Source: Gamsiella multidivaricata
Taxonomy: Eukaryota > Mortierellomycota > Mortierellomycetes > Mortierellales > Mortierellaceae
Direction: 5' to 3'
Assembly (NCBI RefSeq): GCF_025024155.1
Contig: NW_026251711.1
Span: 718,571 to 782,570 of the forward strand
DNA: 64,000 nt
Shown here: piece after piece, positions 9,448 to 22,567 of the stretch
How the letters are laid out: each line of letters starts with the position of its first letter
How positions within the stretch are numbered: position 1 is the first letter of the stretch
Notes under the pieces: model-generated
What the model saw: the letters and a program-made list of their open reading frames with translations, nothing else
Database searches by the model: none
What the model was told of the DNA's origin: nothing
Translations under genes and position numbers: made by a program

Positions 9448-11453
9448 ATGATACAGCATCTTGACTTCCTGGAAACAACGCTCTTTTTGGCACCAAGCAC
9501 CAACTGCATTATGTCGCCCTTGGACTTTGATATCTATGCCTCATCGCCACAGTCTGCTGCAGCACGTCTGGGAAAGCTCTCAATATCAAACAAGGCTGAA
9601 CAGGATGGCATCACGACCAAGCGGGTGATTCAGACACCGGGCTGCTTCATGTACTCGATCAAAGGATCCGTGCCACACCTCACTCCAGACAATATGCGCC
9701 TGCAAGACTTTGGCGGTGTCATTGTCTCTCTGGAGGAGATCCTGTAAGCTACTTGGAATGTCAGCTCTAATATCAAGGAGGATCGTTGTCAATTGTTCGC
9801 CCTGGACTAAATGTTTTGTCTTTATAATGGGTTAGGCAAACGGATCAACCTACCTCTTTCTCAAACTGGCCTTCGATCTCTTCGGCGCCCTTCAAGTTCA
9901 CCTTGGCGGACTACCTGCATCTGTGCGACCTCATCCTCCTTTGCGACCTCCGCAACAACGCCTCACCGACCACCGACTCTACAAAACTGGGCTCCAACAC
10001 AGATCGTCATGTCCTGCTGTCAACACCTAAGGGCGTTCGTCAATTGACTTTGGACGATTACCTTCAGATCGCTCGGCAATATCGTCCCGATATCATAGCC
10101 TCCCTGGCGGACAACATTGCAGAGACTCAGGTACCATCTCAGAAACGCGTCCGCAAGAGCATAGAGCGGACACTGAAATGGTTGGATCAGATCCTGTTGG
10201 AGAGACAAGGTGGAGATGGTAGGATCGCGGATCGTCGATTGGAAGAGGAAAAGAGACGCAAGAAGGAAGAGAAGGAGAGGAGACGTAACATGACCAAGGA
10301 GCAGCAGCAACAGCAGGAAGATGCCGATCAGCAACCAGAGGTGCCAGCGGAAGTTCAGCCCATTGCGACGGACCCATGGATGGATGTCGCTGTATTTGCA
10401 CATGTGCAGGGGTCGCAGTTCGAGGAGGAGAGGATTTTGAGTGCGAAAGAAACTGCGCAGAGAAGCGCCGTCGATGGGTTCATAATGGATGCAAAATCAC
10501 TGGCAGGTGCATGCACGAAAGCAGAGATCTTGAAGCATATCGAGACCTCGATCGAGCACTTGCCTCCTCAAAAGCCAAGGCTTCTCTATGGCGTCAACAC
10601 ACCAGGTAAACAGTGGAGATCTATGCTAATTATGATTGAAGTAGCACCTGCTCTAATGCTGACATCTTTTGTTACTGTCCACAACTAGAGGACGTGCTGA
10701 AGGCGATTCCGTTGGGCGTGGACTTGTTCGACACCTCATACCCTTATCAACTGACCGAGGATGGAAAGGCATCCTTGTATTGTTTTGGACACAATTTACA
10801 TCCTTCGTCATCGCCGTTATCGTCCTACTCAACCAGTAACGGCAACAAACGTTGGATTAATCTGTGGGATGAGGAACATGGAGACAAGTTCATCCCTCTT
10901 CTTGAAGGGTGCGAGTGTTATGCCTGTAAGGGAGGCAGGCATACAAGAGCGTATATCAACCATCTCTTGAAGGCGCACGAGATGCTCGCCACTGTTCTGC
11001 TCATGAGGTACAGGCTGTTCTCATCAAAGCACATCTCGTTCGATAATGAAGTCCTCGTGTGATGCTGGTGCAGCGCTGTATCTTGACCTTGTTCCTAATT
11101 ACAACAACTACATCTCTAGCCATAACATGTACCAATACTCAAAGTTCTTTGCTGCTGTTCGAGAGGCGATCAAGGAAGGAACTCTGGAACAGCACTCAAA
11201 GGTCTTTGACGAAACATTCGGCGCCGAACCCGTTCGGACAAGCGAGAAACACGCAGCGCAGATTGTAGTTGAGGCAGCGCTCTCAAAACGCAATCAGCGA
11301 CTTGAGGCCCCAGAATCTGGAGCTGTCGATGCCATCGGCATGGGTGACGATAAGACCACGAAGAAGCGGCCAGACGACGAAGATGCCAGCAACGAGAATA
11401 AGAAGGTCAAGAAGGCCGAGGAAGAGGAAATAACAAACAGAGATATAGCATAG
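9448..11453 (+). CDS. QTRT2: Queuine tRNA-ribosyltransferase accessory subunit 2 (QTRT2/Qtr2)
   Basis: Four exons (9448-9743, 9836-10605, 10689-11007, 11120-11453) join in frame to 572 residues. It is the non-catalytic subunit that with QTRT1 exchanges guanine-34 for queuine in GUN-anticodon tRNAs, usually at the mitochondrial outer membrane. Diagnostic features are the N-terminal IQTPGCFMYSIKGSVPHLT, TPKGVRQLTLDDYL, KPRLLYGVNTPEDVL, GVDLFDTSYPYQLTEDG, and the zinc site Cys430-x-Cys432-xx-Cys435 with His463. Relative to animal QTRT2 there is a charged insertion (about 255-300, EEKRRKKEEKERRRN and Gln-rich) and a long acidic/Lys C-tail. ATG 9448 has a strong context; ATG 9511 would start closer to the animal protein's N-terminus. 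Its 3' end converges with the Swp1 gene, 220 bp apart. Queuosine genes are absent from many yeasts, so retention here is informative. Confidence 0.9.
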
Positions 11454-11673
11454 ATCCGGCGTAGACAAACGCTCGCTCAGCATAGGACAGTAATAGTAAT
11501 TGTAATAATAATGCTTTGGAGCAGCAAAATTGGTAATGATCATCAAATGGTTTTATTTCACTTGTCATTACATATCCTTAAGAAGTTGACGTTCCCAGAA
11601 GGAGTGATCAAATTTCAGCTGCAATCCAGTGCAGCATACAATAGGCTGTCTTCTAATGAAGCCAAACAGCTCT

Positions 11674-12949
11674 TTACAGCTCCTTCTTCGCCGAGCCAGC
11701 CGTGCGTTGGAGTCGACGTGTCTGAACTGTTGAGAGAACTGAGCGTCCTGAGAAAATAGCCACCAGGGACAGGACACCAAGGTACTGCAAGACAGGGAAC
11801 AGAGTGACATGGGTCCAGTACGAGTAAAAGACGTACTCAATTCCTGCCAATGATCCAAAAAATGTAACTGCGGCAACGAGATCCAGGGGTTTCGAAACCA
11901 AAGACTTGAGCGGCTCAAACTTAATATCCAGTTTGCTCCACTATTTGATCCATAGATTGCGATCAAAAGCGCATCGTAAGTAAGAGTGCGGGATATTAGG
12001 TTATATTCGAAACAGAACAGCTCATTGATGAAGCCCTGACTTACAAGAGAGAAGAGGACTGCGAATGGTGTGAGGACAAGGAGCGTGAATGCGCCAGAGA
12101 TAGCGATGTTGATCAGCTTCTGGTCAGGACGGAATTGATGGTGGATCTCGGGCTGAGCCTTGTACTCGACATGGCTGGGGCGAGAAAGAGGGTTGGTGGC
12201 GGGCCCCTTGATCTCAATCTGGCCAAGCTCATACTTGAAGGGCTCGTCGACCTTGAGACCACCGACAAGGAAGGTCATAGAGTACTTGCGAGTGCCATAT
12301 TTGAACTTGGGATCGGCCTTGGCAAAGTTCTATGTAGCGAATAGTCGTAGCATGTCAGTGACAACTGAATCCAATAGCAGGTCGCCGATAACGTAAGGGT
12401 CATAGATATTTGAGTGATATTGTTGAAGTTCCTTACAAGACTAAGGCGTCCTTTTCCTGAAGACTTGACAGAGGCAGCAACCAAGATCTCATCCTGGAAC
12501 TCATCCTGACTCTGAAAGAGAACCATGGCCTGATGAGGTCGTGCGCTGTTCTCGACCTTGAAGGAGAACTTGAGCGAATCTGTTGGTTCAGCTGACAAGT
12601 TATCAACTACATTTGGGTAATCCAGCCTACAGCGGATAAAACACAGGAGACATGATCATCAATATCCCATCGTCGGAACAATTGAAAGGTGACGATATAT
12701 GAGATGCAACCACAACCACACGTAGCCTTCTCATCACAAAGTGCTAAATGCACTATGACTGTGTCAGATGAGTACCAGCTAGATGAAAGTCAAAGTCGAT
12801 TCCATGTTTCCATACTTGTGGTCCGCCTTCTTGGAGCCGTCCTTGGATATGAGCTGGAGGTTGATGTCGTTAAGCTTCCATGATTCTGCAAAGACTGTTG
12901 AGAGGGACGCCAGCAGGGTGACGAGCAACAAGGACCGGAACTTTGCCAT
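11674..12949 (-). CDS. SWP1: Oligosaccharyltransferase subunit Swp1 / ribophorin II
   Basis: Four exons on the minus strand (12949-12816, 12626-12437, 12329-12045, 11940-11674) keep frame at every junction and give 291 residues, close to yeast Swp1. It is a structural subunit of the ER oligosaccharyltransferase complex that N-glycosylates nascent proteins. The N-terminus MAKFRSLLLVTLLASLSTVFA is a signal peptide. A luminal beta-rich domain follows (LKFSFKVENSARPHQAMVLF, KYGTRKYSMTFLVGG), and the C-terminal half has three hydrophobic helices (INIAISGAFTLLVLTPFAVL, a VAAVTFFGSLAGIEYVFYSY segment, and FPVLQYLGVLSLVAIF). The C-terminus ends SAKKEL. The KKEL end is luminal/cytosolic depending on topology, so I do not call it an ER signal. 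It is divergently paired with the DNA glycosylase gene across 267 bp. Confidence 0.9.
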
Positions 12950-13216
12950 GATGATGAAGATGCAATGTGAGCTGGTGGGATGAAGGATGGGAGGAGAGAA
13001 GATGAGGATGCTCAAGTCGCGTATATTCAGCGCGTCTCTTGCCTGTGTTCTTTTTGGGGCCAACTGCCACTCAACGGACTCTAATTTGCCGGTACAAATT
13101 GATCTGCCCCGTAACTGGTGTCGAGGTATTTCCAGAGGTTGCACGCCCTGTACGTTCTTTCTCTCTTCGCTTTTTACATTTCCATTCAGTTGACCATTCC
13201 ATTACGCTCGAACATC
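12950..13216. promoter_or_regulatory. Bidirectional promoter region, SWP1 / MAG1
   Basis: A 267-bp spacer between two divergent start codons (12949 minus, 13217 plus). It contains a pyrimidine-rich stretch just before the plus-strand start (ACGTTCTTTCTCTCTTCGC). No TATA box is obvious on either strand. Confidence 0.6.
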
Positions 13217-14757
13217 ATGCAGACCCGCCGAAGAACCATAACCCTCACTACCGAGGTTACTAAAACCGCCTCTCTCAAGCCAAACCTCACCTCTGCCTTC
13301 AAACACACCAAGTCCAGGTATTTTCTCTATTTATCACTGTGCTCTTTTTTTTTTTCACTTCAAACTTTTGTGCACATGTCAACTGACGACAAACGCCACC
13401 AATTTTTAACATCGATTTAGGATGAGCACCAGAACGCTAGTCACTGTAAGGACTCATTTTAATTTCCCTATGCGGTCTGAAGAGCCACATCTTGACTTCG
13501 TCGCGACCATTAATTGTTACGTAGAAATCCGGTATCAGGTCCACGGAGAGCAATGTTCTTGAGTCACAGGTAATGCCCAATAGATACAAGCGGGGTAGTA
13601 ATGTTCGATCGGCTGGCGATCTTTGCGCTAACTCGACTGGTTGCATGCTCCAAATAGACGTCGGCCCTTTCAATTGAAAATGATATCACCATCGCATCCA
13701 CTTCGGCCAAAAAGGCGATGCGTCGAACCCGCAAGACGGTCTCTCCATCCACTGCCACTATTGTGACAACGACAAGCACGACAGGCACCACTGAGGTGAT
13801 AAAGGAGAAGGTCGCAAAGACATCTGAGGAACAACCTTGGACCAAGAGACCCGCGCATGTACCTTCCTATGCCAAAGATGCGCTGGACCATCTCTGCAAG
13901 ATGGATCCAGCTCTTGCGCCTCTGATTGCCAAACACCCCTATAGAATTTACACTGACCACGACACTAATTACTTTCGGTAGACGACTGCACCTACATGTC
14001 TTAATATTACATCTATCGCGTTACCGATGGTCACGACGCTGATCTAATTCGAAATTACTCTAACATCACTCAACGTAGCGTGCTTACACGAACAATCCTC
14101 GGTCAACAAATACACTGGAAGGCCGCGAGGTCAATCATCTACAAGTTTGTGTCGTACTACTTTCCCGACAAGGTTACCGTCGAGTCCCTGGACTCGGGGG
14201 ACAAGACGTTTCCGACGCCACATCAGGTTTTGTCCACGTCTATGGATCAATTGCGACATTGCGGTCTCTCTGAGCGCAAGGCATCGTATGTGCAGGATCT
14301 AGCCAAACATTTTGTAGAGGGCAAAATTACGTTTACGGACAAGACCATGCTTCAATCCATGCTGGACAAGGACATCGCGTCGCAACTGCTATGTGTCCGA
14401 GGAATTGGACCTTGGACTGTAGATATGTTTATGATGGATTCGCTTGAGCGTCTGGATGTTCTACCAACTCTTGATCTGGGTGTCCGCAGAGGGATGGAAA
14501 AGCATTTCGCGGGCGAGTACAAGAACGGCTTGTGGGGTACGATTGTCGAAGACACGGAGGTGGATGGAAACGGTGTGCTGGTCAAGAAGATCAAAAAGAA
14601 GGCTGGGGTCAAGGCTAAAGGCAAGGCCAAGAACGGTGAGATGACTTGCGAGGATATGGAGCGGATGGCCGAGCGATGGAGGCCATATCGTAGTATCGCC
14701 TCTTGGTACATGTGGAGAAACGCGGGTCCGGAGGGTGTTATCGCCGCGCCAATTTGA
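13217..14757 (+). CDS. MAG1: DNA-3-methyladenine glycosylase, AlkA/Mag1-like (HhH-GPD)
   Basis: Four exons (13217-13317, a 25-nt micro-exon 13421-13445, 13658-13977, 14079-14757) join in frame to 374 residues. It excises alkylated purines as the first step of base excision repair. The core starts near residue 110 (HVPSYAKDALDHLCKMDPAL). It continues through LTRTILGQQIHWKAAR (the helix preceding the wedge), the helix-hairpin-helix VRGIGPWTVDMFMM (about 255-268), and LPTLDLGVRRG, where Asp281 is the expected catalytic aspartate. A Lys-rich insertion (KKIKKKAGVKAKGKAKNG) lies before the C-terminal RPYRSIASWYMWR motif typical of AlkA/Mag. The N-terminal 105 residues are basic, Ser/Thr-rich and low complexity, plausibly a nuclear or mitochondrial targeting extension. 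The micro-exon is supported only by splice consensus and frame. Confidence 0.9.
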
Positions 14758-14874
14758 GCGCGTTTGGAATTTTTGCAGCTCAAAAAAAATAAAATTATTG
14801 TATTGTGCCCCGCTTTTGGCCTGCACAAACCAATTCACGACCTGCTCGACAAACACACCCTGAACATCGCTGCT

Positions 14875-16300
<1,426 letters not shown>

Positions 16301-16512
16301 TCTTTGCAAGAAATGCACGGCCCAGCGATGTAGTATTACACGTGACTTAAAAAAAGTATAAAGAGGCTCTTAAACACTGCGCGGTTTTTTTCATTACTAC
16401 TTGAATCGATTCTTACTCTGTCCAATACTGTTAATCTCCTTTCCATCCTGAAGATCGTGCCATCGGGATCGCAACAGACTTAGAGGAGCGTAAGGACACA
16501 TCAGGAGTCACC

Positions 16513-19500
16513 ATGTCTTTAGCCAACTATTTCTTTGGAAATGTTGACAAATCGGGCAAAGTGGAAGGCCTGCCTGAGGTAACAACTCGTTTGCATCAAC
16601 ACAACTCGACAGCGGGACAAGTGCCCTTGACCTGTTCACTCATTCAAACCTTTTCATGCTTATTGCATTTTGATGTAGGAATTTCGCGAAGCATTGGAGA
16701 GTCTTGGAAATGACGAACGATTGAAAAGTATCTTCTCTGCAAAAACGCTTGGCGTCGAAGACAATGAGGTGCAGGCACCGGCATCAGGCGCTGGCGACAA
16801 TGACGAAGACGAAGACGAGGACCAGGACGGCGAGGTGAACTTTGCAACCATCACATCCAACTTTGAGCGGGCCAAGGATGCTGTCGACTTTTCAGGAATC
16901 GACGACCTCGCTGCTGACAACACTGAGCAGGAGATGTTCAAGAGTCGATATATGCAAAGGGGCCTTTCCGCCGTCAAAGCGACCGCCACTACAGCCATGC
17001 GAAGCAGTTCTGGCAGCAAGGGAAGGCTAAATGGCATGGACGAAGACTATGACGAGGACACGGACGAAGAAGAAACGCCCAAGTCCGGCTCTCGGCGGCA
17101 ATCACCATCCGCATCAGTAGCCTCAACAACGCAGAGCTCGACCAAACCCACCTTATCCTTACTGGAGCAGCAAAACCTTTATCTTATGGAGGAGCAACAA
17201 AAACTACAACTGCAAGCTGGAAGCGGATTTAAACCAGTACTACCGCCATCGTCACTACCCGCACTTCCAGGACTTACTACTTCACCCACGCCGGCAGAAC
17301 CTGTGGATGTACATGCAATATACCCCGCATTCGAGGAGAACAAGATCTTAAAGTTTTCGGACCTCTTCAACACCAAACGACCAAAACGACTTCCACACTC
17401 GAGAGCCAAGCCTGCTGAGTTTCCAACTAGCGCCAAGTTCAGTCGAGAACATGATGACCGAAGACTATTTGAACAACCAGAGGATCCTTCTACCGACGAA
17501 GGACAGTACGCCGATTATTATGATGACATGGAGGTGAGTTATCAGTCATGGCGCATTAGATTCATAAGCTCTGTGTGGGCATTTTGACTAAAGCTCATTT
17601 TTATGATGCTTTCTTTGATCTAGGAAATGGTGGACAAGGAATGGGCTAACAGTTTGCAATGGAAAGTCCCGAGTACGAAGGATTTTTATTCTGTGCAACT
17701 TGAGTTGTGGGAAGACAAAATCATCTGGGACGATGCTGTGGTTCCATCCCAAAACATGGAAATGAACGGGTGAGGCTACAAAGACAGCTAATATGGTGAT
17801 GCTTCCCAACAGTGAAATATCGAGTTTAAATGTTGTTAACATGAGTTGTCTCAATGCATTGCTAACTAGGAGTGAGAGCTCATTTATTAAAAATTCGTCT
17901 GAGCTGTTTGCAGTCCGGAATTACGAGCTGGAGAATGGTGATTGGGAGGAATCGATTATCTGGGACGAGAATAAACCATACAAGCCATTTGCCCATATCA
18001 GCCTCAACATGAACGACGCAAACGTTCTGTTCGATCTTACATCAATGGATACCAAGGCAATGGGAGAAGGGTTTAGAGGTGAGGACATACGACATTTTCA
18101 AGCAGAGCTATGATGTGCTAGGCGTTGTCCTCATTTACTAACAACGCACGCGTTTGTATTATGTGGTCCGCTCTAGGAAAACGTGGAAAGAAGGTGCAGC
18201 TGCCGGCTTACCGTGTGGTGACCAACAAGAACGACCCCTCTGAAGCCGAGACACACAGGAAACTGCACATTGATCGGTTCAACCTGTCGAACGACCGATT
18301 TTACGAAACGCACAAAGAGGGCCGGTTCCACAGAGTGCGTCAGACATTCGGACAGCTGGTTGTACAGCATGCTCTCCCTGCGGTCAAGCTGATGAAGCCC
18401 TGGTACAAGAACAAGCTGACGAAGTCAGAACTCCGGTCATTCCACCGACCACAGCTTCAGCTGTCCCCCAACGCCGACATTACATTCTCGCGTGTGAAAG
18501 GCAGCAAGAAGAAGAAGCAAAAACGCAAGGAATTGGGCGAGGTTATGAGGAGCTCCAAGGATCTCACACTGCGCGATCACACCAACTTTGTGCTACTGGA
18601 GTATTCGGAGGAGCACCCGGCCATTGTTCAGAACGTCGGCATGGGAAGTTTCTTGATCAACTACTATCGCAAGGAGTCGATCGACGATACGCATGTACCG
18701 CAATCGGACATCGGAGAGCCCTTCGTTCTGGACGTCGCGGATGCATCGCCATTCTTGAATTTTGGAAACGTCGAATCTGGACAAACCATCAGCGCACTTT
18801 ACAACAACCTTATAAGGGCACCAGTTTTTGAGCAGCCAGCTCGGAATACAGACTTTTTGGTCATTAGGAATACCTATAAGGGTGAAACAAAATATTACAT
18901 CCGTCATATCCCTCACCTTTACGTTGTCGGTCAAACGTACCCAGTTCAGGATGTTCCTGGACCTCACTCGCGAAAGATCACGACTATGATCAAGAATCGT
19001 CTTCAGATCTCTGCCTTCAGATTCATCCGCAAGGATCCACACAGTCGACTGCGATTCGTCAAACTTGTAAAGGCGTATCCTGAATACTCTGAGATCCAGA
19101 TTCGACAGAGGCTGAAGGAGTTTGCGGAATTTCAGCGGAAGGGCAACAACACTGGTTTCTGGAAACTGAAGGCGAGCACGCCTTTGCCAAGCGAGGAGGA
19201 GATCCGGAAGCTGGTTACGCCTGAGATGGTCTGCTTGTATGAGAGTATGCTTGTTGGACAGCGACATCTCTTGGATGCCGGTTATGGAAAAGCAGCTGAT
19301 GGAGAGGACGATGCGAATGAGGACAATGAGGCCAACATGGACATCGAGGAGCAACTTGCACCATGGATCACTACCCGAAATTTCATCAATGCTACACAGG
19401 GCAAGGCCATGTTGAAGCTGTGGGGCGCCGGTGACCCCACTGGTCGTGGCGAGGGTTTCAGTTTTGTCCGCATCAGCATGAAAGATATTTTTCTGAGGCA

Positions 19501-21575
19501 AGGAGAGTCGCTCGAGGAGAGATTAGCGCAGATCGAGCTATTGCCCAAGAGCACGCATCGTTACAATGTCGCGGAGCAGCAACAGGTGTACAAGGAGGAA
19601 ATCACCCGCATCTGGAACGCACAACGTGAGGCCTTGAGCAAGATCGAGGAGATTAACGGCAACGATGACGAAATCGCTGGTAGTGACGATGATGAAGAAG
19701 AGAGCTATAACCGACAGAGAAGGGAAATGTCGGCTGTTGATAGGAACCGCGTTTCGCCTTCACCGTCGTTGTTTGGCCGATACCGTGACAGTGGCGACCG
19801 AGATCGCGATCGAGACCGCGATCATGACATGGACGACGATAATATTTCTGTGGCTGGCAGCATCAGCTCACGCACCAGTGCAGGAAACTTTGGATCATCT
19901 AGAAACAAATATTTGATTATCAAGCGACTTGTCCGTCAGCCTAACGGTGAGGCCATCTGGAAATCTGAAACGATCCGGGACCCAGCTGTGATGAACAACT
20001 ATATCCGGCACCGTCAGCTGATTGAGGAGAGCTCAATCAGTACAGAAGCATTGGAACCGACGGACGATGAAGCCAAGAACGAGAGAATGAGGAAGCGTAT
20101 CTTGGAGGAGATTGCCAGATTGAACAGAAATCAGGAGCGTAGGATGGCTCGAGCTGCAGCCAAGGCAGGCACTGCCCCACCAGACCTCCCAATCAATCCG
20201 GTGACGGCGTCACTCAAGAAGAAAGTTGTAGTAAGTGGACGAGACTTTGTTGACAAGTCTTTTATGTCTAGCTTGCATTTGTACAATGCGCCCTAACATT
20301 GCCACTGTGGTCCTTGTTTCGATTATGTGTTGATAGCGTCAATGCAGTAATTGCGGTGCCTTGGGCCATATGAAAACGAACAAGAAGTGTCCAAAATACG
20401 TCGATCCATCAGGGGCGCTCCCTAACTTGGGTGTCACTGGAACGGCGTATGTCACTTCTGGAGGCGTTGGAAGCAGCATGATGTCGCCGCCGCATGCGCC
20501 CTTGCGCCAGCCTTCCATTCCACCTGGAACGCCTGCAGCTATGGCTCGAGGAGGCTCAGTCACTGGCGAGTACTTTAGACAGATGTCACCTCAATCTTCA
20601 AATGCTGGCGGCAACAAGATTTCAATCCCCAAGGCAGTGATCGATCGTGTGGTGGAATCAGAGAAGGAGCGCGAAAGAGAGGATAAGGAAGCTCTTGTCG
20701 TCCGGTTGCCTTCAAAGATGCTTCGTAAGTACTACTGTATGATCGCGGGGACATGAATCTTCTGGAAAGAAAACTCTATTAAACGTCTGTTTTGTACATT
20801 GTGGGGTATCGCAATAGAAGCGGCACCAAAGCGGAAGCGAAGCGAGTCGGCTAGCCAGCAAAACAACGATCTGGACGACTTTATGGATTATTTGCACCCT
20901 CCTATCAAATCCTATGGTCGCCGCAAGAAGCCGGATGTTGAGCTCGCCAATATTATTGAAAATGTCCTCGCAACCATTCTTGCGATGCAAGAGGCGACTG
21001 ATTTTATGAATCCGGTCTCCTCCAAATATGCACCTGGCTACGACATTGTCATCAAGCAGCCACGCGACCTCTCTGGTATGCGCGATGCGAACAAGAATTA
21101 CTATGCCTATCGTACGGTGGACGCGTTCTTGACGGATATGAGGATCATGGTCAATAACTCATGGATTTACAACGGGGAAAACTCGCCCTGGACCAAGGCC
21201 GCGATGGTGTTGTTGCAGAAAGCCGAGGAGATTTTGAGCCCTCAAATGGAGAACATCCGTCAGCTCGAACAAGAGATTCTGGAGGCAGACATCAAAGCGA
21301 ACATCTATGGTGCAGCCGGCACCCCAGGAGGAATACCCGGTGCGACGGGAACACCACCTCCACCGGCCTTACCAAGCATTCATCCTGCAGGATACGGAGT
21401 TTACACGAGCGCAACTTTCCCGGGCATTGGTAAACCGTTCCTCGGATTCCAGGCCCCTCCAACCAAGAACGGTGGCCAGTCTACAGCTGCGTCTGCAGCT
21501 GCAGCTTCTGCCCCTGTTCCTATCACTGACCCTGCAGATGTGCAGCCCAAGACCGAGACTATGGAATGGGAGTAA
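16513..21575 (+). CDS. TAF1: Transcription initiation factor TFIID subunit 1 (TAF1), with C-terminal bromodomain
   Basis: Seven exons (16513-16578, 16679-17533, 17624-17769, 17870-18078, 18177-20230, 20337-20724, 20818-21575) give about 1491 residues. It is the scaffold of TFIID that contacts TBP, TAF7 and the core promoter. The N-terminus MSLANYFFGNVDKSGK is acidic-rich downstream. Then come SLQWKVPSTKDFYSVQLELW and WEESIIWDENKPYKPFAHI (the segments before the central domain). The large DUF3591 core includes RFHRVRQTFGQLVVQHALPA, VGMGSFLINYYRK and DPTGRGEGFSFVRI. There is a zinc knuckle CSNCGALGHMKTNKKC, and one bromodomain (DFMNPVSSKYAPGYDIVIKQ ... NNSWIYNGENSPWT, about 1295-1390). Animals have two bromodomains and S. 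cerevisiae places them in Bdf1. The exon 4 acceptor (17869) is chosen for frame; the later CAG at 17913 breaks it. An AATAAA-like signal lies at about 21625. Confidence 0.93.
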
Positions 21576-21929
21576 ATCAGTGCAGCTACCTTGTGTATGT
21601 TTAGTGCCTTAGTGCTTTCTAGACAATAAAACCTGAACATGACCATAATCACGAATATGAAGGCGCATGGTTTTCTCAGGCAGACTGGTTGTAAATATGT
21701 ACTTCGCAAAAACGGGGCAAAAGAACGCTATTCTCACTCGCAATTGATCGATAATCAAAACGCGCTCCTGCACTCCAAAAACTCAGGCATACAAAAATCA
21801 AGGATGCAGAGTACGATTTGAAGATTAAGGCCTTGCTGCGAACGAGTTGACAAACGAAAATGATGAAGCAAAGGGGGAATGATGGTTACTAGCCGTATTC
21901 TTCTGTTATGAACCTGCAAGGACTTTTTT

Positions 21930-22500
21930 CATAGGAAGTATCGCCTGCGGACGCGTCCAAGACTGTATCTACTCTTCCGTTGGCGACATTGTCTGCAACA
22001 ATATGCGCCTTACAGCTCCTCAAACTGGTCGAGCACATCCTTTATCCGTCGAAAGCTCCTTTCATGCGACTAGTCCAGTCGTCTCTGGAATCATGCCGCG
22101 TTCAGGATTATATGACAGCACTCCACTTTGAGATCCTACAAACTGGATATTGTCATCAAGCGTCCTGCTAGGCGCGACCAAGACCTCGACGTTACAGCTT
22201 CTGCCGCCCCATATCTGTTGTATCCTTAGACAGCGGACCCAAGGATCCCCAAATGGGAAAAGATCGTCAACTTGATCACAGAGAGCTCTGCCCGAACGTC
22301 GGTTCCCGTGTGTACTTGAAAACCGCAGGAGTCGAAGTCTACGACATCCGGAACTCAAGCTGAACTTGTAGAATGAATGTCATAAATACCCACTGCAAAA
22401 ACGGCGGCACGTGTCAAGTACTTTTTTCAGGTATGAAGATGTTCCTACGAGAGAGCGTGATGCCGTGATACGGAACTTTAAGAACTCGGTATTATTTTAG
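21930..22500 (+). pseudogene. Frameshifted relic of an unrecognised gene
   Basis: Protein-like sequence moves between frames. One frame reads ACGRVQDCIYSSVGDIVC to a TGA near 22130. A second reads KLDIVIKRPARRDQDLDVTA and SAAPYLLYP to TAG near 22210. A third reads PRIPKWEKIVNLITESSAR. The second frame recovers at KTAGVEVYDIRNSS before TGA at about 22364. A separate exon-like block after a TTTTTTCAG acceptor reads YEDVPTRERDAVIRNFKNS to TAG at about 22500. The pieces follow each other in collinear order, which is what accumulated indels in one former gene would give. I do not recognise the family. Confidence 0.45.
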
Positions 22501-22549
22501 CCGTAGGTTCCTTACGGGCCTTACCCTCAAATGCACAAATGCTACAGTA

Positions 22550-22567
22550 TTTTTTTTTTTTTTTTTT
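22550..22567 (+). repeat. Poly(T) tract, 18 nt
   Basis: A homopolymer run located just downstream of the decayed gene relic. No function can be assigned. Confidence 0.85.

Noticed and set aside
18593..19501. A 302-codon minus-strand open frame
   Set aside because: Antisense to the long TAF1 exon, no motif, and TAF1 is strongly conserved in the sense direction.
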